64,000 nt of DNA from JBIOXB01 sp050732395 (lineage in GTDB: Bacteria > Zhuqueibacterota > Zhuqueibacteria > Zhuqueibacterales > Zhuqueibacteraceae). This document shows, piece after piece, positions 8,567 to 16,259 of this stretch. The notes under the pieces are model-generated. The model did not search any database. It was not told the DNA's origin and saw nothing but the letters and a program-made list of their open reading frames with translations. Position numbers and translations under genes: made by a program. The DNA lies in the NCBI GenBank assembly GCA_050732395.1, contig JBOHQX010000041.1, forward strand, positions 62,001-126,000. Reading direction: 5' to 3'. Every line of letters starts with the position of its first letter. The stretch's first letter is position 1.

Positions 8567-9694
8567 CTACTCGCCAAACTGGAATGTAATACAGAAAACC
8601 GTGGACGGTTGCTCTTCAGAAATTTCACCAAATTCATTCCATCTGGTGATGCTGTTCAACAAACGTTGTTCTAGTTGCTGGTGCAATGTCGAATGGATGA
8701 TTACAGGGCGAGCTTGCACTTTTCCATGGGCATTCACATTGATGCACAGATGGATTTCGCCTTTTAAATCCGGATTCTTTCTGAGTTCTTCCCTATATAT
8801 ACTCTGAAGCTTAGGCACATATTTGTTTTTAATTGTATCGGACAGAGAGGGGCCATCGCGCTTGACCGGTATGATATCTTCAAGCCGCGACCAAGGTCTT
8901 CTTCGGAAGGGGGATTTCAGATTTGGCGCCGACGCCAAATCGCCGGGAACGAAATTTCTTGAGCTATCGATTTGCAATTGATCCGGCTGCATTGGAATGA
9001 TGATAGGTCCTGCTTTGATGACAATGTTTTCCAAGAGAATTTCTTCCGCACCACTTTTCTGCGGTAGTTTCGTGCTCACTTCAGGTTGAGAAGCCTCCTG
9101 CTCGGCTTCGGCCAAGGTCAAATCTATGCGTTGCAACTGCTTTTCCAGGGCTTTCTTGCGGTTTTCCAACTCTAGATATAAAGCCGACCCCGGCGGCTGC
9201 TTTGTCAAATCCTCTTTGATACCATACAGCATAGATTTACATTTTTTCCGATCTTCTTTGAGATTTTGCATATGCTTTTCGAGGTCTCTTTGACTCTCCT
9301 CATCTTTCGTTGCAATTTTTTTTACGTCTTTTTCTTTCGTAAATGCAGAGATCGCCAGAGCTACTGAATCTCTCACACCTATTATAGCCTCCGCTACACT
9401 CACCATGGCGCCCGAAATTGTATTCAAGAAGGCGATCAAAAGTATCGTTACGGCAACGATTGCCGAGATTATCGTTTTTCCTTTTTTCGAAAGCTTCTTG
9501 AGATATGAAAACATTTTGCCACCCTTTTTGGGGTCAGATGGCGTGGCCAGTGGCCGTGGCAATACGAAACTGGAATCAGACGCAACGCCCTTCTTGCGTC
9601 TGCTCATGATCTTGCTTTTGCACTTTTCCAAGTTTCTGTTTTTTTTTCTTGACATATTTCGAAAGCTCAATTGACAATCTAGCTCGCACAGCAC
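8567..9694 (-). CDS. Membrane/coiled-coil protein with AgmX/PglI-type TonB-like C-terminus
   Basis: The frame encodes up to 375 residues: a charged N-terminus, one transmembrane helix (about 75-97, ISAIVAVTILLIAFLNTISG), a long coiled coil (about 120-200), and a periplasmic region. The C-terminal domain contains KGEIHLCINVNAHGKVQARP, STLHQQLEQRLLNSI and TRWNEFGEI followed by ITFQFGE. The R-W-x-x-F-G motif and domain match the proteins at 7686-8537 and 45768-46952. The start is uncertain: the ATG at 9514 (MFSYLKKL) has AAGGGTGG in front and would place the helix near the N-terminus, as in its neighbour. It is transcribed first in a two-gene unit, probably from the promoter at 10046-10074. Confidence 0.7.
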   Translation of the reverse strand: MLCELDCQLSFRNMSRKKNRNLEKCKSKIMSRRKKGVASDSSFVLPRPLATPSDPKKGGKMFSYLKKLSKKGKTIISAIVAVTILLIAFLNTISGAMVSVAEAIIGVRDSVALAISAFTKEKDVKKIATKDEESQRDLEKHMQNLKEDRKKCKSMLYGIKEDLTKQPPGSALYLELENRKKALEKQLQRIDLTLAEAEQEASQPEVSTKLPQKSGAEEILLENIVIKAGPIIIPMQPDQLQIDSSRNFVPGDLASAPNLKSPFRRRPWSRLEDIIPVKRDGPSLSDTIKNKYVPKLQSIYREELRKNPDLKGEIHLCINVNAHGKVQARPVIIHSTLHQQLEQRLLNSITRWNEFGEISEEQPSTVFCITFQFGE

Positions 9695-10045
9695 AGTTTA
9701 GGGCACAAGCTGGCCCCTCCAAGAAAACAAATATGCTGATTTCTTGATCTTCAACAGACCAATCAGCAAAGTACTTGCTTGGAAAATGAACTCAGACACG
9801 TGTGTACGGTGAATCAAAAACAAAAAGCAATCCTGCTTTTGTCAAGAGGTGGATTCGAACGAGACTTATTCAAGTTAGAAATGATTATTTGGCGAACAGC
9901 CAAAGAGGTGGGGGATGAGAGGTGTGCTTTGATCTTGTACGAGGAAGTGATCCCCAACGATACACAAGACGCTAAAGCATTGGTTTGTGGCGATCTTGAA
10001 CGATAGCAACAAAAGGTTTTTACTTTTTATCGCAATTACCGAATA

Positions 10046-10074
10046 ATTATAACGCTTCTGAATTTCAAATTCAA
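10046..10074 (-). promoter_or_regulatory. Sigma-70-type promoter, minus strand
   Basis: TTGAAT at 10074-10069 and TATAAT at 10051-10046 are separated by exactly 17 nt. This is the best -35/-10 match noticed in the window. It faces the 375-residue AgmX-type gene, about 350 nt downstream. Confidence 0.5.
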
Positions 10075-10257
10075 GAAATTTTTAAAATATTCTCGTGCTG
10101 CGAAAACATGAAGGGCATAGAGAATTTCAATTATTCGCTGAGCAAAGGCTTGCGCCCGCCGTTGCCGAATTTTACGGTTTCAATTCAGCGTTTGGTTGCG
10201 CCCTACCCAGGTAGCGCTGGTGAAGCTCTTTTGCAGCGCCGCCCGGAAGATTTGCTG

Positions 10258-10340
10258 TCGCCAGATTAAGCATAATCCAGATAAAATTCCAGGGGTATTC
10301 TCTCAGTCCTGACTTCTCAAGACACCCCTAACGGAGTAAC
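10258..10340 (-). promoter_or_regulatory. Degenerate TPP riboswitch remnant
   Basis: The minus strand keeps the 5' half of a THI element almost identical to the one at 7500-7585 (ACTCCGTTAGGGGTGTC, GACTGAGAGAATACCCC). In the pyrophosphate-sensing arm, however, GAACCTGATCCGG has become GAATTTTATCTGG, and the closing GCGTAGGGAA is lost. No thiamine gene follows it in its own direction. It looks like a duplicated and decayed leader. Confidence 0.7.
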
Positions 10341-10563
10341 CGTAAGATAGGGCGGGGTTCAGGAAAAATCAAACGAAAAATCGAGGTTGTATATTTGGAG
10401 GAATCTTTGCATTATTTCAGCGGCCGCAATTGTAACGAATGACGGAGTCCCAAAAAATCGGGCCCGTAAAAAGAACTGCCCGGCCGTTTCAGGAGGGTGT
10501 CAAAACATCTCTGCAATCGTGATCGTTTCGTTGCGACAATATCTTGTTCAGGAGGTGAAAACC

Positions 10564-11205
10564 ATGCCGAGTCTATTCGACAAAGTCGCCAAAGATCTCC
10601 AAGACAGCTTTTTGACCCTGTCCGAAAAAGCGGGAGAATGGCTCAAAACCGGAACGGAAGCCTTGCGCGGAGGAATGGAAATGGCATCAGCCAAGGCCGC
10701 TCACGCTTCGAAACTAGCCAAACTCAAATGGGAGCAAAACGTTTTACAGCGTGAAATCGAGAAGGCCTTCACGGCACTAGGCGGGCATGCTTATGAGCTG
10801 TTCGCCGCCGGTCAGCTCCAGGAACTGGGAAATGCCGCCAAGGAGAGATTCGAACAGTTGCAGGATCTCGAAAAAAAACTGGAAGAAAAAGAACAGGAGA
10901 ACGAGCACATTTCCAGAAGTTTCACTCCTGCGCCGGGCACCTCTTCCGACCTGAAGGACTTGCGCAAGGATTTAGAAGACGTTGGTGGCACGATCATGCA
11001 ATTCACGGTAACGCCGCAATCTGCCCTGGCGCACAAGGCTTGCCGCGAGGTCGCCTTCTCCCAAGACCTCATGATCGGCGCGATTCTGCGCGCGGACGAA
11101 TTGATTATTCCGGCACAGGACACTATTCTGATGCCCGGCGATCGCGTGACTTTGCTCGGCAAAAAAGAAGCAGTGCAACAAGCGGCACAAAGATTGGTGG
11201 GCTAA
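10564..11205 (+). CDS. Coiled-coil protein with C-terminal TrkA_C (RCK_C) domain
   Basis: This 213-residue soluble protein starts at 10564, where AGGAGGTGAAAACC precedes the ATG. Residues 1-65 are an amphipathic helix region rich in Lys/Ala. Residues 60-125 form a coiled coil (KWEQNVLQREIEKAFTALG, LEKKLEEKEQENEHISRS). The last 70 residues are a TrkA_C domain: QFTVTPQSALAHKACREVAF, GAILRADELIIPAQDTILMPGDRVTLLG. TrkA_C domains normally bind ligands at the end of RCK subunits of K+ channels or transporters, but here no NAD-binding RCK_N domain and no membrane part exists. A regulatory or scaffolding protein that senses a small ligand is possible; the function is unknown. Confidence 0.75.
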   Translation: MPSLFDKVAKDLQDSFLTLSEKAGEWLKTGTEALRGGMEMASAKAAHASKLAKLKWEQNVLQREIEKAFTALGGHAYELFAAGQLQELGNAAKERFEQLQDLEKKLEEKEQENEHISRSFTPAPGTSSDLKDLRKDLEDVGGTIMQFTVTPQSALAHKACREVAFSQDLMIGAILRADELIIPAQDTILMPGDRVTLLGKKEAVQQAAQRLVG

Positions 11206-11290
11206 TTTGGCCTTCTCCGCGTTTTCATTTGGGGTGATGTTTTATTCCTGCAGCAGGAAAAAACCCTGGAAGAGCCGCTCTCCTTACTAT

Positions 11291-11863
11291 CTAAGCGGAT
11301 TCGAGCCGGTGCACGCGCTCATCCAAGCTGCGCAACTCTTTGTTCTGTTGATGATCGGCCTCCTTGAGTTGATCCACATCCTTTTGCAAGCGATCCTGTC
11401 CCGCCCCGAGCGCTGCCTTCTCCTGCCGGAATGATTCATACTCTTTCATTACAAAATCCACAGCGGTCAACATGCTATTGCGAAATTGCGCATCCCTTTG
11501 CTCATTCTCAGCAATTTGTCCGGCCAAAGCATTGATTTGCTTCTGCACTTCAAGTCCTTGGTGCTCGAGCCCTTGTGCCATTTCGTGGCGTACGGACTGA
11601 AATTCTTGTGTCATTTCGTGGCGTACGGACTGGAATTCTTGTGTCATTTCGTGGCGTACAGACTGGAATTCTTGTTTCATCTCGTGCCGTATGGACTTGA
11701 ATCCTTGTTTCATTTCTTGTCGTACGGCTTTGAATTCTTTTTCCGTTTTCTGCCGGAAAGACTCCAACGCTTGAGCCAAGACATCCACACGCTTGTTGAG
11801 AGGGCCCATACCTCTCTGAGCCCGATCCGCTTTGCCGGGATGACTGCGCGATTTGTCTGCCAT
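11291..11863 (-). CDS. Coiled-coil protein with 11-residue repeats
   Basis: The start is the ATG at 11863 because GGGAGGATAAAATT precedes it, giving 190 residues. The protein is almost wholly helical and charged. Residues about 42-96 are five consecutive 11-residue units of the form xQEFQSVRHEM, a hendecad coiled coil. A second coiled coil follows (ALGAGQDRLQKDVDQLKEAD), and the protein ends RSLDERVHRLESA. No signal peptide or membrane segment is seen. No enzymatic motif is visible; it is probably a structural or tethering protein. A frameshifted relative lies at 12773-12963. Confidence 0.7.
   Translation of the reverse strand: MADKSRSHPGKADRAQRGMGPLNKRVDVLAQALESFRQKTEKEFKAVRQEMKQGFKSIRHEMKQEFQSVRHEMTQEFQSVRHEMTQEFQSVRHEMAQGLEHQGLEVQKQINALAGQIAENEQRDAQFRNSMLTAVDFVMKEYESFRQEKAALGAGQDRLQKDVDQLKEADHQQNKELRSLDERVHRLESA
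11575..11739. repeat. Five tandem 33-bp repeats inside the coiled-coil gene
   Basis: Units begin at 11575, 11608, 11641, 11674 and 11707. The first three are nearly identical, while the last two have drifted. Each unit codes for eleven residues (consensus QEFQSVRHEMT), so copy-number change keeps the frame. They are coding repeats, not a CRISPR array, because no spacers are present. Confidence 0.92.
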
Positions 11864-11935
11864 AATTTTATCCTCCCATTTAGAGTTAAAGGTACGATAA
11901 CCAATCAGCTTCAAAGTTGCAAATGCATTTTCCAA

Positions 11936-12655
11936 TCACTTCTTGTATGTTCGATGCAGAATTTCGTGAATCCTATCCGCACGGGCCTGCCCAACGCCGG
12001 GAATCTGCATAAGCTCTTCGGTTTGCGCCGAGCAAATTGCCTGCAAGCTGCCGAACCGCTGCAGCAGCTCATCCGCCAAGTGCGGGCCGATACCCGGCAG
12101 CGTCTCCAGGACGTAGCGTTGTGTGAGATCCAGAGAAACCGTGCGTTTCTTAGGATGCAGAGTGAAATTCCGATCAGGATCTTGATATACCATCTGCAAA
12201 ATGGCGTAGATCAGGGTGGCGGTGTCGTCGGCATTTTTTGAGTGTAAGATCGGAATATGATTCAGAACGGTGAGATACAACAATGCGCCGCGATAGGCAT
12301 GAGGATGAATTTCGCGCGCCGGGCACTCGTTTTCCTCCAACAGCCAAAGCGGATGCTGAAAGGCGGCGCGGAGCAAATGGGTTTGATGGAAAAAACGCCG
12401 GTCAAAGATGGATTGAATAAAGTCGGACGTGGTTTTTCGCTCGATGGCAATATGCGGCGCCAGAATATAATCACCAGCGGTGAGGTTTCTCAGGCGAACT
12501 TCCAGCCCCAATTTGCTGAGCGCCTGTGGAATGCCGGACACCCGCTCGCGCAGATCGGCAATCACGCAGAGCGGGCGAGATTCGGGCCGAGAATTCACGG
12601 CAGGTTTCCTCCCCTTGCAAAACAGATGCTCATAACCCTGAAGGCCCAATCTCAA
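11936..12655 (-). CDS. ERCC4-type (XPF-like) nuclease with helix-hairpin-helix tail
   Basis: This 239-residue protein combines an ERCC4 nuclease fold (about 25-160) with two helix-hairpin-helix motifs (about 180-235). The nuclease signature is present: the early Asp in CVIADLRE, then GDYILAPHIAIERKTTSDF, the GDx(n)ERKxxxD motif of XPF/Mus81 nucleases. The tail reads LETLPGIGPHLADELLQRF and MQIPGVGQARADRIHEIL, typical (HhH)2 for structure-specific DNA binding. This matches the compact archaeal XPF layout, which is uncommon in bacteria. It probably cuts branched or flapped DNA in repair. Start position is uncertain: the first 20 residues are not needed for the fold. Confidence 0.88.
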   Translation of the reverse strand: MRLGLQGYEHLFCKGRKPAVNSRPESRPLCVIADLRERVSGIPQALSKLGLEVRLRNLTAGDYILAPHIAIERKTTSDFIQSIFDRRFFHQTHLLRAAFQHPLWLLEENECPAREIHPHAYRGALLYLTVLNHIPILHSKNADDTATLIYAILQMVYQDPDRNFTLHPKKRTVSLDLTQRYVLETLPGIGPHLADELLQRFGSLQAICSAQTEELMQIPGVGQARADRIHEILHRTYKK

Positions 12656-12772
12656 AAATACGGTGACCTATTGCTTAGGCTGTGCCTGGCCAAACGCAAT
12701 CGTACGAGTGCAAGACCCGTTTTCGCCTGCAATTCGAAACTAAAACACGCATCGCATTTGTGAAACAGTGCA

Positions 12773-12963
12773 CTACGCTTGAACTGATTCGAGCTGCATG
12801 ACGCGAACGTCTAAGCTGTGAATAGCTTTGCCGTGTTGACCAACTTCTTTTTGCAAGCGATTTCAAGTTTTGCGCCAATGCTTTCATGCGAGCAACAACC
12901 TGCTTCATGTGGCTGGGTTTGGGAGTTGTTTGGCGCGGGCGTTTTGTGAGATTTGGTCGGCAT
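12773..12963 (-). pseudogene. Frameshifted small coiled-coil gene related to the 190-residue coiled-coil protein
   Basis: From the ATG at 12963, with AAAGGGGAATGCT before it, the frame starts MPTKSHKTPAPNNSQTQP. It continues in a second frame as HMKQVVARMKALAQNLKSL and in a third frame as QKEVGQHGKAIHSLDVRVMQ and LESVQA before a stop. Joined, this resembles the C-terminus of the neighbouring protein (DRLQKDVDQL ... RSLDERVHRLESA). Two shifts of one base are needed. It is either a decaying paralogue or an assembly artefact. Confidence 0.6.
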
Positions 12964-13136
12964 AGCATTCCCCTTTAATTGAAATTCAGCAGCTTTTTTG
13001 TTCCCCGTGTAACCGGGTGAAATAATAGCGAACCACTCATCAATTGGCAAGAATATTTTTGATAACTGCTGTTGGAGAGAAAAATGTTCAATTGCGCCTC
13101 ACAAGGGAAACACCAAACTTTCTTAAAAATACGGCC

Positions 13137-13913
13137 TTATTTTTTATGCTCCACTTTTTTCGCCAGCAGCTTATCGCGAACTTCTCCGATAGTTTTTCGC
13201 GCCTCGGGATTGAACCAGGCGTCGAGAAAAGCTTCGCGCATCGCACCCGCGTTTCTGATCATGCGCTCCAAAGCCGCACCGCGCAAGGTGGTTTTCAGGG
13301 TCGCGTGAGGTTTGCCAGGGTGGTTTGTAAAGTCACGCAACCGCGCTGCAGCCGTGCCTAAAAGCTCCTCAGGCGCAACCACTTCGTGCACCAGGCCGAG
13401 CCGATGCGCTTCGGTGGCATCGAACAACTTCCCGCTATACAACACCAGTACTTGATGATAGGCGGGAATGGCATAGCGTGCGATTTCCAAAGCCGAAGCC
13501 GGCAGCGGCAGCCCCAAACGGATTTCATTCAAACCTATCACCACACTGCCTGCCGTCATGAGACGATAATCGCATGCTAAAGCCAGAATACATCCGCCCG
13601 CTGTGGCCGCGCCATTAATGGCCGCCACCACGGGTATGGGCACTGCGAAGAGCTGCTGCAAAGCAATATCGAAATCTTCCAAAAAACGGGACATGCGCCT
13701 GCGATCGTAGTCATACATCACGATCAAATCCAGGCCGGCTGAAAAAAAACGCTCGTAACCGGTCAGCACCAGGCCTTTGAGCCCGGAAGTCTGTGCCTGC
13801 TTGACTCCTTCCGCAATTGCATTCATCACGCGGTAATTCAAAGCATTGGCGCCGCCTGCGTGTAGATGCAAAATCCCCAAGTCCTCCTTTTTATCTATGT
13901 GATAGGCTTCCAT
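13137..13913 (-). CDS. Enoyl-CoA isomerase/hydratase family protein (ECI1-like)
   Basis: This 258-residue crotonase-fold protein has the oxyanion-hole segments RFFSAGLDLIVMY and NGAATAGGCILALACDYRLM. In classical enoyl-CoA hydratases the second segment reads GGGCELA, with a catalytic Glu; here that Glu is replaced by Ile. The second acidic residue is kept in IGLNEIRLGLPLP. This pattern (AGGCxxALxCDYR ... GLNExxLG) is that of delta3,delta2-enoyl-CoA isomerases such as mitochondrial ECI1, which shift double bonds of unsaturated acyl-CoAs during beta-oxidation. It stands alone, 6 kb from the beta-oxidation gene block on the same strand. Confidence 0.85.
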   Translation of the reverse strand: MEAYHIDKKEDLGILHLHAGGANALNYRVMNAIAEGVKQAQTSGLKGLVLTGYERFFSAGLDLIVMYDYDRRRMSRFLEDFDIALQQLFAVPIPVVAAINGAATAGGCILALACDYRLMTAGSVVIGLNEIRLGLPLPASALEIARYAIPAYHQVLVLYSGKLFDATEAHRLGLVHEVVAPEELLGTAAARLRDFTNHPGKPHATLKTTLRGAALERMIRNAGAMREAFLDAWFNPEARKTIGEVRDKLLAKKVEHKK

Positions 13914-14293
13914 AGCGTAACGACCTCCATTCTGCAGTCAGCAACAATAGTTTGTAACGATTTAAATGAGCCCAAAGACGTCGATTCTAATGGAAACACA
14001 TGTTCATCTTGCCTCGTATTATTCATTCACTCTAGAATTTTCCAATGGCAAATCGCCGACAACGAGTTCGAGGATTGGCAATATAAGCAGTCGCTCAGGA
14101 GATGGCAATATCAATGTTGCAAGGATAGCATCTATCGAGTTCCCAAAAAATCTTTACAGAATTTTGAGTTGCACCCTGATGTTTTTCTGTTAACTTTCAG
14201 GCAATCCCGGGTTTTTGCCTATTGGCGAATTGCAACATTCACCGATTCCTGTGATTTTGAGACAAGAATCGCGATAGCCCTCGAGGAAACTTT
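13914..14293. other. Gene-free divergent region
   Basis: The 380 bp between the divergently transcribed isomerase gene and the zinc-finger gene contain only short frames of unlikely composition. No repeat or RNA was recognised. It presumably holds the promoters for both sides. Confidence 0.5.
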
Positions 14294-14707
14294 ATGGAAT
14301 CGATCTTGAATTCTGCCTCCGAAGACTTGCCAGCCGGGGCGCGTCCGGAAGCGGCTTCATCGACCGCAACGCACGCGTGTTGCCCGCCGGTGGAAGAGCT
14401 GATGGATTGGCTCGAACGGCAGGAGCGGCAAGCGGGGCATGCATTTGACAAGCACCTGCAAAAATGCCCACGTTGCGCGCACCTCGCGGAGCTGGCTGCG
14501 GGGCACAAAAACGGCATCGGCATCGCCGAAGGTATTGAAGATCAAGATCTCTTATCCATACAGCCGGGCTTGCGCACGCCGGCGCTGCATGCCAACAAAA
14601 ACCCCAGAGTTTCGGCTCCAGCAAAAAGCAAAGTTCAAGTCGAAAAAGCGCCTGCGACGACATGGGAGCTTCTGACGGGGCGGCCGGTGCACTCGCGCAA
14701 ATCGTAA
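14294..14707 (+). CDS. Small zinc-finger (anti-sigma-like) protein
   Basis: This 137-residue protein has a likely ZAS-type zinc motif, FDKHLQKCPRCAHLAEL (H-x3-C-x2-C), preceded by PVEELMDWLERQERQAGHA, the usual helix of anti-sigma zinc fingers. No membrane helix follows; the tail is polar and Lys/Pro rich. Its ATG has GAGGAAACTTT in front. No sigma-factor gene is adjacent, so a partner cannot be named. The VanZ-like gene begins 46 bp downstream on the same strand and is likely co-transcribed. Confidence 0.65.
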   Translation: MESILNSASEDLPAGARPEAASSTATHACCPPVEELMDWLERQERQAGHAFDKHLQKCPRCAHLAELAAGHKNGIGIAEGIEDQDLLSIQPGLRTPALHANKNPRVSAPAKSKVQVEKAPATTWELLTGRPVHSRKS

Positions 14708-14753
14708 GCATACAACAAAAACTGCAAGAGGTGGAGAAATTCAAAGCCCTTCT

Positions 14754-16226
14754 GTGACCGCCGAGCAGCGTGCGGCATTTGCGCGTGTGTTCTTCTGGGT
14801 CGTGGTTGTAGTTTTGCTGTACGTTACCACAGTTCCCTTTGGATTGGAAACGCCAGCCAATTTCGGTAGAAAATGGCTGCGCACGGAAATCCTGCCCTTC
14901 TATCTCCGTAAAGGCGAGATCTACCACCCTTCAGATTTGCTGGGCAATCTGCTGCTCTTCCTGCCCTTTGGATTCGCATTGCAAGGCCTGCGCCTCGAGC
15001 GCCGAGGACGGCTTGCTGCCAGCGTCTGGCCGGCGATCTTCGGCGGCATGTTGATGAGCCTCGCCATCGAGAGCATGCAGTTTTTTCTTAAAGAGCGCTT
15101 CAGCTCGAGCAATGACTGGGTTATGAATGTTGCAGGTACTGCTGTCGGGGCTGCGCTGGCGCAGCGCTATTTCAAGCCGGCACGGGATCATTGCTTGCGC
15201 TTCGGCCGCAAGCTTCTGCAACGGCCGGGCGTGCTGGTGCTGGTGCTATCGCTCTTCGCTTACGCGCTCTGGATGCTGCTGCCGTTCAACTTCACCCTCT
15301 CGGTCAACAATCTTCTGCGCAAATGGCTGCAATGGAAGTTTTCGGCCGCTTATCTCACTTCGCTGCCACATGAAATCTTGACGCTCGACCGGCGTGAATA
15401 CTGGTCACTCGTCGTGCTCGAGAATCTGCTGTTCGGATTGCTGCTCGGCGGTCAGTTCATCCTGTGTTGTCATTGGTATCGCCCCAATAACCGGCGCTTC
15501 TTTCGCTACGCCATCGCATTACTGGTTCTGATTCTGCTCTTGATCACTTTTCTGCAATTCGTGGTGATGGGGAGCAATCCCGATATTCTGCCGCTGGTGG
15601 CGGTGGCCTGGGGTTTGGTGACGGGCCTGATCCTCATGCGAGGGCGAACAGCCAGCACCGCCCAGATCTCGCCGTGGCCCCTGCGGGCTTCTCGGGCTCA
15701 AGCTTTGCTGTTGCTGCCTTTGTTCCTGCTCTTTCTGTTGCTGTTATTGCGCCCCGATTTGCCGGATTTGCGTGTCGCACAATCTCAATCCTTGCAGAAT
15801 AATGCTGCTTCACCTTCGCTCGCCGTCCTTTTCGCGAGCTTGCTCGATTCCGTCCGGCCCTCTTTGTTGCGCTTAGGAGGTTCGGCCTATTTTCGCCTTT
15901 TTCTCAAGATCATGTTGATCACCATGCCGGTGGTGTTTGCCCTTGCCCAAATGGGATTGCAGCGCTGCGATCTCGTGCGCAAACATCACGAACTGGCTGC
16001 CGCAATTCTTGGTGTCGTGGTTGGATTGCTGGCACAAGCCTTACGATTTTTTCTTTGGCATAGCAGCGTGAGCTTGCTGACGGTACTCGCGCTGATTCTG
16101 GGTGGTATGATCGGGCTATGGCTGGAAGCCTGGTGGGCTAAATTCAAATCGGCTGTGCAGCAGGATCACTCCCCGCTTCCCACCTTGCTCGAACAGAGGG
16201 GCCGGAGCTTGGGTACAACTCCTTGA
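14754..16226 (+). CDS. VanZ-like family membrane protein
   Basis: This 490-residue polytopic protein has about ten hydrophobic segments. The N-terminal part carries the VanZ signature: DLLGNLLLFLPFGFALQG, then ESMQFFLKERFSSSNDWVMN followed by VAGTAVGAAL. A second VanZ-like module (about 155-260) includes LVVLENLLFGLLLGGQFIL. VanZ proteins of enterococci give low teicoplanin resistance; most bacterial relatives are of unknown role in the envelope. The GTG at 14754 is taken as start, with AGAGGTGGAGAA some 15 nt earlier. Confidence 0.82.
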   Translation: MTAEQRAAFARVFFWVVVVVLLYVTTVPFGLETPANFGRKWLRTEILPFYLRKGEIYHPSDLLGNLLLFLPFGFALQGLRLERRGRLAASVWPAIFGGMLMSLAIESMQFFLKERFSSSNDWVMNVAGTAVGAALAQRYFKPARDHCLRFGRKLLQRPGVLVLVLSLFAYALWMLLPFNFTLSVNNLLRKWLQWKFSAAYLTSLPHEILTLDRREYWSLVVLENLLFGLLLGGQFILCCHWYRPNNRRFFRYAIALLVLILLLITFLQFVVMGSNPDILPLVAVAWGLVTGLILMRGRTASTAQISPWPLRASRAQALLLLPLFLLFLLLLLRPDLPDLRVAQSQSLQNNAASPSLAVLFASLLDSVRPSLLRLGGSAYFRLFLKIMLITMPVVFALAQMGLQRCDLVRKHHELAAAILGVVVGLLAQALRFFLWHSSVSLLTVLALILGGMIGLWLEAWWAKFKSAVQQDHSPLPTLLEQRGRSLGTTP

Positions 16227-16259
16227 ATTCCCTGTTTTCTAAGCAGTCGTGGAAGCGAG

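Larger units (their letters stand above)
9695..10563. other. Intergenic region with a promoter, a decayed riboswitch and weak small frames
   Basis: This 870-bp stretch has no confident gene. It holds a sigma-70-like promoter for the minus strand (10046-10074) and the degenerate TPP riboswitch (10258-10340). There are two small plus-strand frames: a 75-codon one at 9779-10006, and a 53-codon one from an ATG near 10095 that ends at about 10269 (NYSLSKGLRPPLPNF, APYPGSAGEALLQRRPEDLL). Neither has a clear ribosome-binding site or a recognised family; the second may be a remnant of a longer gene. Confidence 0.5.

Noticed and set aside
9779..10006. A 75-codon plus-strand frame considered as a gene
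   Set aside because: It has no ribosome-binding site or recognisable domain and lies in the leader of a minus-strand transcript with a good promoter; kept only as a remark in the gap entry.
11575..11739. 33-bp repeats considered as a CRISPR array
   Set aside because: The repeats are directly adjacent with no spacers and keep the reading frame of a coiled-coil protein.
13866..14309. Overlapping short frames in the gap before the zinc-finger gene
   Set aside because: Composition is unlike protein and the frames overlap the start of a better supported gene.
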